A stretch of 31,156 bases of DNA from Methanoculleus sp. UBA374 (GTDB lineage: Archaea > Halobacteriota > Methanomicrobia > Methanomicrobiales > Methanoculleaceae), in assembly GCA_002508705.1 (NCBI GenBank), contig DAYL01000027.1, positions 2,372-33,527 of the forward strand, read 5' to 3'. The notes beneath the pieces are model-generated. The model worked only from the letters and a program-made list of their open reading frames with translations, searched no databases and was not told the origin of the DNA. Below are positions 23,679 to 31,156 of this stretch, piece after piece (position 1 is the first letter of the stretch; each line of letters opens with the position of its first letter). Both the position numbers and the translations under genes were made by a program.

Positions 23679-26324
23679 TTAGTTGATGGTGCGCCCCTGC
23701 TGGATATCCTCTTCGGTGACGTCGAACGTCTGATCGGTGCCCGCGATCCGGTAGGGTCCCGTCGTCTTCACCTCGCCGGACCATCCGGACGTCGCGTAGG
23801 GGACGATGAACGTGCCGTTCACGCTCTCCTGACGGTAGGTGAACTCCCTGCCGGTGTTTGTCGTGACCGGAACCTCGATGATACCCTCGCCCTTGATCCG
23901 GGCGCCCGGAACATACTCGAATATCTTGACGGCTTTGAGGTCGGGCCCGTTCGCACCGGCGTTACTATAGATGTTCTGGGGCGTCTCGTGAACGAGCCGG
24001 TAGTGCTGGAGCGCCGGGACCCGCTCGACCGGCTGGAGGAGCGAGGCACCCTGGAGCTGGTAGTGTATATTCAGGAGCGTGGCGTGGGACCCGACCGACG
24101 CGTTTCTGTTGTAGGCCTCCACCGCGGCCGCACCTTCGGTCGCGTTCATCTGCTGAAGGCGCGTGATGACCGGGAGGGAAGTGTTCGCCGCGTCCGCGTC
24201 ACGATACTCGACGTAGGTGACCTGCGACGGATCGGTCATGGACCCGTCGAAGTTATGGAGACGGGAGATCATCGTCAGGTAGTACTCCTGGTTGTGGAAC
24301 GGCATCGACTGGTAGTTGCCCGCGCTCACGGGGATGAAGAATTCAGTCTGGAACCGCTCTATCCCTACATCGGGGTCGGCCCAGGTTGCCGGAGCCCAGA
24401 ACTTCGCGGTATCGACCAGGATATCGGTGACGACGTAGCGGGTGCCGATGTTGTCGAGGATCCGGTTGGCGTCCTCCTCGGAGGTCGAGACGAGGTAGGC
24501 TGCCGACCCGTTCGCCCCGGTAACCCCGTGCTGGAAGGGGTTGTTGTTCGGGATACGCTTCGCGAGGAAGGTGATCCAGTGGCCGTAGTCCCACCAGGAC
24601 ATGACGCCGTAGGAGGTCTCCGGGTAGGTGAAAGTATCCTTGTCGTCGATTGCATAGTAGTCGACGCCGGGGTCGGGGGTGTTGGCGTTCATCCACTTGA
24701 GAGCTTCCATCCACTGTGAGTCGATGCCGGCGTACTGCGCGGTATTGCCCATGGAGATGTTCGCCTGAAAGGAGGTCCCCGCGAAGAGGAGCGTGACGAC
24801 GGCGACTGCAATGAAAGCCCCGACCTTGAGGTAATCCGGCCGGTTCCTTGAGGAAGTCTTCGATTTTCGGGTATCGGGAGCTCGTGATCCCTTCTTTCCC
24901 TTTCGCGCCGGCTCCCCCTGATTCTCACCGGGCTCTGAAGAGATTTCACCGCGTTTCGGCAGGAAAAAGCGCTTGACGTCCTTCCATCCCATATTCAGGA
25001 CCGCTCCTGCAAAGACTGCGGAGAGGAGGGCGATGTTTGCGGCGAAGTAGTACTCGTAGCGGACGTGCGCGGCCGTCGACGCGAAGATGACTGCCGTCCA
25101 GACGAGGACGAAGACGTGGGCCGGGTTCACCTTCTGCCAGATCCACCAGAGCAGGGTGACGGCTCCTCCCGCCGCGAGGACGAGGCCCCAGTGGAACGTT
25201 TCCCACGCATCATCGTACGACCAGGCCCGGGCTTCCCCGACCGTCGTGGTGACGGGTGCCTCGCCGAAGAAGGAGAGGAGGCTCGATATCAGGAGGTTAT
25301 AGATGTCCGGCAGAGCGACATAGAGCGCCGCAACGGCGGCGGCAGCGACGAGAGCGAGCGCGGCCGGGAAGTAGTACTTCGGGCGCTCCCGGAGATAGGC
25401 CGAGAGTCCGTAGAGCACGAGCGTTCCGGCGATGAGGACGGCGTAGGCGATGACGTGCCCGACGGTGTAGCGGGAGAGGTCGAGGCCGGGGTGCGGGAAG
25501 CCGAACGCCGCAACCCCGATGATTGCGACGCCGAAGACGACTGCATTGACGAGGACCAGATAGTCGCTTTCCCGACCCTGGAAGAAGTCCAGGAGGAACT
25601 GGACCAGGGTGAAGACCACCACGATGAGCGCGAAGAGGATCATCGTCGGCATGTTGAAGTAGCCAAGGAGGTAGGCGACGCCTGCAAGCGCCGCCATGAT
25701 CACCGGCATCTTCAGGGTCTCGATCTTCAGTGTTTCCCGGTTCCTCAGGGAGAACCGGCAGTCGCGCGCCGCAAGCAGCGCCGCAACGTAGGCGAGGATG
25801 AAGATCGTCGAAAAAAGTGTCTCTGCGATATGGTGGTCGACGAATCCGAAGAGAGAGCGGTAAGCGTAGTTTCCGCTGATAACGGCGATGAGCCCGGCCG
25901 CGATGAGCCCGGTCTTCCAGTCGGCGATCTTCTTCGCGAGCAGGTAGGTGACCGGCACCATCGCCGCGGCCATCAGCGGCGGGACCCAGCAGGCCACCAC
26001 CATGATCTCGGGCCGCGTCGTCGCACCGACGAGGACGCAGAGCGTCGATATGATCTGGACGAAGAGCGGCCCCCAGTAGACGACGTCGCCGGTCGGGTAG
26101 AGCGTCATGGCGTCGAACCAGGCGTAGCCGGGGAAGTTCGCGACCGCCTGCTCGACCTGGCGGACGGTGTACCAGGGATCGTTTTCCAGGAGGTTGACAC
26201 CTTCGGGCGTTACCATATCCGCTGCCGGAAGAAAACCCCGCGTCCAGAGCGGGAGCAGGGCGAACAGGATGATAAGACCTACGATGATATATGGTCGGTA
26301 TTTATTGAGATCGATGTGAGCCAT
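23679..26324 (-). CDS. aglB: oligosaccharyltransferase AglB (STT3 family)
   Basis: The 881-residue protein transfers a lipid-linked glycan to Asn of secreted proteins. The N-terminal half has about a dozen hydrophobic membrane spans (first at about 12-30). The first extracytoplasmic loop carries DPWYTVRQVEQAVANFP with the catalytic DxD-like acidic region. The soluble domain contains the invariant WWDYGHWI motif. A Lys/Arg-rich insert (ARKGKKGSRAPDTRKSKTSS) precedes the last membrane span at about 500-520. AAGGAGGG lies 5 nt before ATG 26324. It is followed by the deacetylase gene and preceded by a glycosyltransferase gene. Confidence 0.93.
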   Translation of the reverse strand: MAHIDLNKYRPYIIVGLIILFALLPLWTRGFLPAADMVTPEGVNLLENDPWYTVRQVEQAVANFPGYAWFDAMTLYPTGDVVYWGPLFVQIISTLCVLVGATTRPEIMVVACWVPPLMAAAMVPVTYLLAKKIADWKTGLIAAGLIAVISGNYAYRSLFGFVDHHIAETLFSTIFILAYVAALLAARDCRFSLRNRETLKIETLKMPVIMAALAGVAYLLGYFNMPTMILFALIVVVFTLVQFLLDFFQGRESDYLVLVNAVVFGVAIIGVAAFGFPHPGLDLSRYTVGHVIAYAVLIAGTLVLYGLSAYLRERPKYYFPAALALVAAAAVAALYVALPDIYNLLISSLLSFFGEAPVTTTVGEARAWSYDDAWETFHWGLVLAAGGAVTLLWWIWQKVNPAHVFVLVWTAVIFASTAAHVRYEYYFAANIALLSAVFAGAVLNMGWKDVKRFFLPKRGEISSEPGENQGEPARKGKKGSRAPDTRKSKTSSRNRPDYLKVGAFIAVAVVTLLFAGTSFQANISMGNTAQYAGIDSQWMEALKWMNANTPDPGVDYYAIDDKDTFTYPETSYGVMSWWDYGHWITFLAKRIPNNNPFQHGVTGANGSAAYLVSTSEEDANRILDNIGTRYVVTDILVDTAKFWAPATWADPDVGIERFQTEFFIPVSAGNYQSMPFHNQEYYLTMISRLHNFDGSMTDPSQVTYVEYRDADAANTSLPVITRLQQMNATEGAAAVEAYNRNASVGSHATLLNIHYQLQGASLLQPVERVPALQHYRLVHETPQNIYSNAGANGPDLKAVKIFEYVPGARIKGEGIIEVPVTTNTGREFTYRQESVNGTFIVPYATSGWSGEVKTTGPYRIAGTDQTFDVTEEDIQQGRTIN

Positions 26325-26393
26325 CGGACCCTCCTTGTTACGAATCTGTTTCCCTTCGAACCCTTAATAACCTTGGTGTATCAGCGATACCGG

Positions 26394-26406
26394 AAAAAAC
26401 AAAAAA
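26394..26406 (-). terminator. T-rich terminator behind the glycosyltransferase
   Basis: On the minus strand TTTTTTGTTTTTT follows the stop of the 26410-27552 gene by 3 nt. It suggests that the gene is largely terminated before aglB, which has its own strong ribosome-binding site. Confidence 0.5.
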
Positions 26407-26409
26407 GGA

Positions 26410-27552
26410 TCAGTATTTTCCCGTTAATCGTGTAAAGATCTTCTCGAACGCCTCCGCCTTCTTCTTCCAGCTGTGCTCCTCGATCCCGGCCGGGCATCGC
26501 CCCGGAGCGAGAACCAGATCGTCGACCCTCTCCAGGAACTCTTCCCCGTCCCGGTAGACGGAGATGTGGTCGCCGCCCATCCGGAGCATGTCGGGGATGG
26601 GGGTGGAGAGGATCGGTTTCCCGCAGGCCGAGTACTCGAAGTATTTGTTCGGCAGGGCGATGTCGACCCACTGCGGAGGGGAGAGCGGGATGAGGCAGAG
26701 GTCCATCGGCGCGATATAGCCGGGGAGGTCGCGGTAGTCGACGGTGCCGGTGAAATGCACCCGTCCGGCGACCCCGAGCCGGTCTGCGAGGGCGCGCAGG
26801 TCGTCCAGGTAGCCGGTGAAAAGCGAGCCCCCGACGATGAGGAGTTCTGCGTTCTCGTGCCTTTTGAGTATCTCCGGAAACGCCCGGATCACGTCATCGA
26901 GGGCGTACCACCGTTCGACCGCCCCCGCAAACCCGAGCACGAAGGCGTCGGAGGCAATCCCGAGGGCGGAGCGCATCGCGTTCCCATCCATCGGGCGGAA
27001 GAGGTCGGTGTTGACGCCGTTTGTGATCAACTCCGCCTCATAGCCGTACCCCCGGAGTTTCTCGACGAGCCCGGGCGAGACCGTCGTGATGACGTCGCTG
27101 TGGTCCAGGTTGTAGCGGGTTATGGCGAGGACCCCCTCCCGGATCAGCCATTTTGCAGCGGGGTTCCGGTAATAGGCGGCCGCGGAGTCGGGAAACCAGT
27201 CTTTGAGGTCGAAGACAACCGGCACGCCGTATTTTCTGGCCGCGCGGACCATCGCCGTTCCTGCGAGGACGTGAGCGCCGACGACGACATCGATGTCGTA
27301 GTCCCGGATGATATCGCGGATGACCCGGTAGTGGCAGGGTGAGTTCAGGGTGTAGTGAAGGAACGGGCTCTGGACCGCGAAGCGTGTCGCCTCGTGAACG
27401 TGAAGTCGGGTCTCCCGTTCCTCCCCCCTGCTGACGTGGAAGTGGGGTACGTGCACCTCGTGCCGCGTCGCGAGCTCCTCGAAGATGTTGTGGTGCCGGG
27501 ACGGGATCGGGTGGTGGATGTAGTCCTGGGTGGAGACGAGGAGGATTCTCAT
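26410..27552 (-). CDS. GT4-family glycosyltransferase
   Basis: The 380-residue GT-B enzyme has MRILLVSTQDYIHHPIPSRH at the N-terminus, VVFDLKDWFPD and ITTVSPGLVEKL at the hinge, and LGFAGAVERWYALDDVIRAF. The GT4 signature is IALPNKYFEYSACGKPIL, where the Glu in the nucleotide-sugar site is conserved. It likely adds a sugar in assembly of the glycan used by AglB, whose gene lies 85 nt downstream. Donor and acceptor are unknown. The start is ATG 27552. Confidence 0.88.
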   Translation of the reverse strand: MRILLVSTQDYIHHPIPSRHHNIFEELATRHEVHVPHFHVSRGEERETRLHVHEATRFAVQSPFLHYTLNSPCHYRVIRDIIRDYDIDVVVGAHVLAGTAMVRAARKYGVPVVFDLKDWFPDSAAAYYRNPAAKWLIREGVLAITRYNLDHSDVITTVSPGLVEKLRGYGYEAELITNGVNTDLFRPMDGNAMRSALGIASDAFVLGFAGAVERWYALDDVIRAFPEILKRHENAELLIVGGSLFTGYLDDLRALADRLGVAGRVHFTGTVDYRDLPGYIAPMDLCLIPLSPPQWVDIALPNKYFEYSACGKPILSTPIPDMLRMGGDHISVYRDGEEFLERVDDLVLAPGRCPAGIEEHSWKKKAEAFEKIFTRLTGKY

Positions 27553-27969
27553 GGGTCTTGCACCCTTGGGATCGATTGGGAGTAGTTAAGGATTGTCTCC
27601 ACTCCACCGATCACAGGAGGCTGTCGGGTTGGGGGCAATCCGGGATCCGCGAGGTCACCCCGGACCCGTGGAGGATGGTCCGGTAACTTTATCCGTACGA
27701 AGCATGCTCGTGTAGACCCTGATGGTACGGGTCGGGGGGTCCCGCGACGGACTATCGGTTGAAGACAGGCCCCGGTTGCGTTGTCATGGCACTGCCCCTC
27801 CTGCAGACCGTATCGGTTCCCTCACCTCCCCGGACCCTGCGGAAAGGATCCGAGCTGTCTCTATGGGATCTGTTCGCGCCGTTGGCGGCGATTCCTCTTT
27901 TGGGTCTCTTCGTATGTGACGTCTCACAACTATTTTTATACGGCCGGGTTGTACCCATCTGCTAAGTAC
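27553..27969. promoter_or_regulatory. divergent intergenic region with TATA box for the methyltransferase
   Basis: This 417-bp gap holds no convincing gene. TTTTTATA at 27933-27940 lies 29 nt before ATG 27970 and marks the plus-strand promoter. The plus frame is open back to 27781, but the TATA box falls inside that extension, so it is treated as non-coding. Confidence 0.45.
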
Positions 27970-28725
27970 ATGAGTACGAGCACCAGGATGGAAATAGCGG
28001 ATGTTCGGGACGATCTCCGCGTATGGCAGAATATGTCGAATGTAATCCGGATTGAGGATCGACTGTATGCTTACGAACACCCCTGTCCGTTCCAGATCGA
28101 ACTGGCGGACTACATCGCCGGCCTGGCCCGTGCCATGGAGTATGTCTCTTCACTGGAGGTTGGATCATCGTTTGGGGTGACGAGTGCGCTGCTCCCCCGG
28201 AATTTCCATAAGAGTCTTCTGGATTATGACCCGGTTGCGTTGGAGAAAGGGGTCGAATTTTTTGAGAGGATCGGACAGTCCGTTGAGACCACCAACCATG
28301 ATATCCTCCAGACGGATGCAGGTCCCTTGGACGGCCGTTATGACCTGGTCTTCAGCGCCGGCCTGCTGGAACACTTTAACGAGACCGAGAGGCGAACGAT
28401 CATCGAAAACATGGTCCGTTACACGAAGATAGGTGGGTATATCGTCATTGGAATCCCCAACCACTACTCGCTCCCCTACCGTCTTGCATATCTGGGCCTC
28501 CTTCTTCTGAAGAGGTGGGAGTACCCGCAAGAGCAGAAGATACGCAACTTTGACGCCGAGATCGAAGGCATGGACGGTGTAGTTCCCATAAATGAGACAC
28601 TTCTCGACCGTAATGGGGTATATTCTCTCTATCCCGGGCCTCTTGCCTATGCAGCGAAGTGTATTGGCAGGCTCTGCAATTCGGAAGGGTATTTGAGAGT
28701 CTTCCTCTTTCAGAGAAAGGGATGA
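27970..28725 (+). CDS. SAM-dependent class I methyltransferase
   Basis: The 251-residue protein has a degenerate motif I (SLEVGSSFGVTSALL), an acidic second strand (KSLLDYDPVALEKGVEFFER), motif DLVFSAGLLEHFNETERRT, and the IGGYIVIGIPNHYSLPYRLA strand with a Pro-Asn turn. This is the layout of UbiE/MenG-like small-molecule methyltransferases. It is followed after 4 nt by a glycosyltransferase, suggesting methylation of a sugar or lipid-linked glycan. The start is chosen from the TATA box 29 nt upstream. Confidence 0.8.
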   Translation: MSTSTRMEIADVRDDLRVWQNMSNVIRIEDRLYAYEHPCPFQIELADYIAGLARAMEYVSSLEVGSSFGVTSALLPRNFHKSLLDYDPVALEKGVEFFERIGQSVETTNHDILQTDAGPLDGRYDLVFSAGLLEHFNETERRTIIENMVRYTKIGGYIVIGIPNHYSLPYRLAYLGLLLLKRWEYPQEQKIRNFDAEIEGMDGVVPINETLLDRNGVYSLYPGPLAYAAKCIGRLCNSEGYLRVFLFQRKG

Positions 28726-28729
28726 TCGC

Positions 28730-30010
28730 ATGGACATTCTCCTGGTCACGAGTAACCTTGGGCTGCCAGAGTCTCCGTCCTCCAACCATATCTGTGACCG
28801 GATCGAATGCCTGCGCAGATATCGGGATATCAACGTGTACGGTATCACTGAATCGCACCCTCAAATGCCCTGTGGCATTCCAATCCGGGTAATTGAGAGC
28901 GGGGTCTCCGGGAGGTGTGAGGCGCTGGTTTTAAAGACGTTCAATCAATTCCAAAAATATCATATTCTCGGAAATAACGATGTTCTTGCGCTGCGAGAGT
29001 TCCTGCGAGAGTATAGAAGCCGCCTCTTTCAGAAGGTAAAGAGCGATAGAATAGATAAATTTGGAAATTGGAGCCTCATACCCACGTATGAAAAGGCCAT
29101 AGCCGAAACAATACGCGATGACGGCTTCGATCTCATTTATTCTACAGGAGGTCCTGCGACAGTTCATATCGCCGTTGCGCGCGCTCTTGAGGGAACAGAT
29201 CTCCCCTGGATTGCTGAAATCCAAGACCCCTTGCTCTTTGAGGACATCGAAGGACCGTACATGGCCAGTAAGCGGGATGTTGATCATCTCCGCCTCGCTG
29301 AGGAGTGCTTGAAGAAAGCAGACGCTGTGGTCTGCCTTACGGAGGCCTGTGCGGAATATTACAAGGATCGGTTGGGGAAAACGTCGGTCCACTCGATTTA
29401 TCCGGGCGCGAACATCGGTCGCGTCCCTGCCAGAGAGCCGAAACAGACTAGGCAAACCTCTGGAAAGGTCAATATATTTCATGGCGGCACTCTTGCGGGG
29501 GACCGCAACCTGCATGTACTGCTCGAAGCGATTCGCGACGAGGACCTTAGCGAAAAGATCTCCCTTACTCTTGCAGGATATATCGACGAGAAGGTCAGGG
29601 AGCAGATATCTTCTCTCCCATTTGTCTACTATCTGGGTATCGTGAGCCGGGATGAAGCCCTGTGTCAGATCACTAACAGCAACGTCTGCCTTGTAGTGCA
29701 AAACCGGAGCTCCATCTCTCGTTACACGATTCCATCGAAATTTTATGAGTACATATCGCTGTCGTCGCCCGTCCTGTTCCTCGGTTACGACAACAATGAA
29801 GTGCGAAAAAACAGTTCGGCTTACAATTTCTATTACTGCGATCAGAGGGATCTATCAGAGGTGTCCGCGTGCCTTCGGCAGGTAGTCTCCGATCATCATA
29901 GTGAGAGCATAAAACAACCCGTAAACATAGACATCGCTCAGGCTACCAATCAATTTGTTGAACTTTGCAGAAAGGTATCCAGATTAAATGCAGGGTCCCT
30001 TTCCCCTTAG
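28730..30010 (+). CDS. GT4-like glycosyltransferase
   Basis: The 426-residue protein has a GT-B N-terminal half (MDILLVTSNLGLPESPSSNH, then LIYSTGGPATVHIAVARALE and PWIAEIQDPL). The C-terminal half reads KVNIFHGGTLAGDRNLHVLL, then YYLGIVSRDEALCQITNSNV and YTIPSKFYEYISLSSPVLFL. The P-S-K-x-Y-E-Y block corresponds to the GT4 nucleotide-sugar motif. It is 4 nt behind the methyltransferase. Base composition is noticeably more AT-rich than the aglB region, suggesting acquisition, and an IS630 copy lies next to it. Confidence 0.82.
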   Translation: MDILLVTSNLGLPESPSSNHICDRIECLRRYRDINVYGITESHPQMPCGIPIRVIESGVSGRCEALVLKTFNQFQKYHILGNNDVLALREFLREYRSRLFQKVKSDRIDKFGNWSLIPTYEKAIAETIRDDGFDLIYSTGGPATVHIAVARALEGTDLPWIAEIQDPLLFEDIEGPYMASKRDVDHLRLAEECLKKADAVVCLTEACAEYYKDRLGKTSVHSIYPGANIGRVPAREPKQTRQTSGKVNIFHGGTLAGDRNLHVLLEAIRDEDLSEKISLTLAGYIDEKVREQISSLPFVYYLGIVSRDEALCQITNSNVCLVVQNRSSISRYTIPSKFYEYISLSSPVLFLGYDNNEVRKNSSAYNFYYCDQRDLSEVSACLRQVVSDHHSESIKQPVNIDIAQATNQFVELCRKVSRLNAGSLSP

Positions 30011-30163
30011 GGAGCCACCCATGTTCTCTTTGATTGGGGTCCATCCTCTAGTGGAACTTGGAGGAGAGTCACTTATTCAGTGAGATAGAATCTAGTGCAC
30101 CGTTTCACCTAATCCTTCCCATGCATCCCAACAGTATTATCGAGTGGTGCTCTATAAAATAGC
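30011..30163. other. gap before the IS630 transposase, expected to hold its left end
   Basis: The 153 bp between the glycosyltransferase and the transposase should contain the left terminal inverted repeat and TA target dinucleotide of the IS. The other end is outside the window, so the repeat cannot be identified. A CTATAAAAT lies at 30152-30160, too close to ATG 30164 to serve it. Confidence 0.3.
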
Positions 30164-31156
30164 ATGGATAAAATTTACCTTGTTGATCTGACCGAATCTG
30201 AGCGCTCTCACCTCATCGCTCTCGTTAAGCGAGGGGCAACTCCAGCTTATCGTATCCGCAATGCCCAGATCCTCCTGAACGCTGACATCAATGCTGAAGA
30301 TGGCGATCCTCCAAAAACCGATGCGGCGATCGCGTCGTATCTTCATTGTCACTCTAAGACCGTCTCAAACGTCCGAAAACGGTTTGTCGAGCAGGGATTG
30401 GAAAGTGCTCTGGGGCGCAAACCGCGCGACACTCCGCCAACCCCGCCGATCCTCGACGGTGAGAAGGAGGCCCGGCTCATCGCGCTTGCCTGTAGCACCC
30501 CACCGGAGGGGCGAGCACGCTGGACCTTACAGTTACTTGCCGATGCCCTCGTTGAACTCAAGATTGTTGAGAGTATCTCAGACAGTACCGTTTGCCGGGT
30601 CTTAAAAAAACGAACTTAAACCTCATTTGTGTCAATCGTGGGTCATCCCACCCGAAGAGAACGGAGAGTTTGTCGCCCGAATGGAGGATCTCATCGACCT
30701 CTATCAGCGCCCCTACGACCCGCAGGTGCCCGTGATCTGTATGGATGAACAACCGCTCCAACTCATCAAGGAAGTTCGGACACCGCTGTCGATGGCGCCG
30801 AACCACCCGGTACGCTCCGATTACGAGTATCAGCGGAATGGAACCGCCAACATCTTCCTGTTCACAGAACCTCTCAAGGGCTGGCGGCGGGTGAGTATCC
30901 GGGAAAGGAAGACCAGACGCGATTGGGCGACCGAGATCCGAACCCTCCTCGCCGAGGACTATCCCGAGGCAGAACGCGTGATTCTGGTCTGTGACAACCT
31001 CAACACCCATATCCACGGGGCGCTCTATGAAGCCTTCCCACCGGAGGAGGCAGCAGCACTCCGGAAGCGCCTAGAGATCCATCCTACGCCAAAACACGGA
31101 AGCTGGCTCAACATCGCTGAGATCGAACTCAGTGCACTCACGCGACAATGCCTGAA
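30164..31156 (+). mobile_element. IS630-family transposase, two frames joined at an A7 run; truncated by window end
   Basis: The first frame (30164-30619, 151 residues) is a helix-turn-helix part with ERSHLIALVKRGATPAYRIR and AIASYLHCHSKTVSNVRKRF. It ends VLKKRT at an A7 run (30604-30610). The second frame continues at about 30609 with NELKPHLCQSWVIPPEENGE and stays open to the window end. It carries the catalytic acids in VICMDEQPLQL (D), VILVCDNLNTHIHG (D) and PKHGSWLNIAEIEL (E), with the IS630 spacing. The second frame is in the +1 frame relative to the first, so either a +1 frameshift or A-run slippage is used, or the copy carries an indel. The 3' end is missing. Confidence 0.85.

Noticed and set aside
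25065..26435. Long plus-strand open frame of 456 codons opposite aglB
   Set aside because: It is antisense to aglB, has a highly charged composition typical of a shadow frame, and shows no domain.

Overview
The window is chromosomal DNA of a methanogenic archaeon, most likely of the order Methanomicrobiales (Methanoculleus-like; inferred from gene content and a GC-rich core, not from any search). The archaeal markers are aIF2-gamma, Rpo7 (RpoE1), Spt4, ribosomal proteins S24e, S27ae and L40e, a fused Kae1-Bud32, the GTP-dependent dephospho-CoA kinase, AglB and NikR. The methanogen marker is a YcaO protein of the McrA-thioamidation type (methanogenesis marker 1).

Layout. (1) 1-2.65 kb is a decayed accessory strip: a 5'-truncated PIN-GNAT protein cut off at an IS-end-like sequence, a variant shikimate-kinase-fold protein, and a hicB antitoxin followed by a broken hicA toxin. 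(2) 2.69-11.71 kb looks like an integrative element of SSV type inserted in tRNA-Val(CAC). A tRNA 3' fragment (2938-2995) lies at the left end, followed by the catalytic part of a tyrosine integrase with several frameshifts. The intact tRNA-Val (11707-11780) lies at the right end, preceded by an integrase N-terminal ORF that reads into the tRNA. The cargo is a large secreted RHS/YD-repeat protein broken by three frameshifts, a small possibly Rep-related gene translationally coupled to it, and two related RelE-like toxins. Each toxin lies tail-to-tail with an antitoxin-like ORF. A second integrase N-terminus to the left of the left att site suggests two successive integrations at the same tRNA. 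(3) 11.7-23.7 kb is compact, intact core genome: tRNA-Val and tRNA-Gly, htpX diverging from thi4, a DUF1917 gene, then a minus-strand information-processing cluster (aIF2-gamma, FCF1-like PIN, Rpo7, Spt4, dephospho-CoA kinase, S24e, S27ae, Kae1-Bud32, XTP pyrophosphatase, L40e) with several 1-4 nt stop/start overlaps. It is followed by nikR, a DUF2098 gene and ycaO. (4) 22.7-30.0 kb holds an acetylpolyamine/histone deacetylase-family gene, aglB and a glycosyltransferase on the minus strand, then a methyltransferase and a second glycosyltransferase on the plus strand, which reads as a surface-glycosylation region. (5) The right edge is an IS630-family transposase split by a frameshift in an A7 run and cut off by the window end.

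How the genes fit together. The central cluster joins transcription (Rpo7, Spt4), translation initiation (aIF2-gamma), ribosomal proteins, t6A tRNA modification (Kae1-Bud32), nucleotide-pool cleaning (XTP pyrophosphatase) and CoA synthesis. All plainly frameshifted genes lie in the accessory segments and none in the roughly 18 kb of core genes, which argues for biological decay rather than sequencing error. The points most worth following up are the split integrase with tandem-integration signature, the two convergent toxin/antitoxin-like pairs, and the RHS gene with a RelE-like gene directly behind it.
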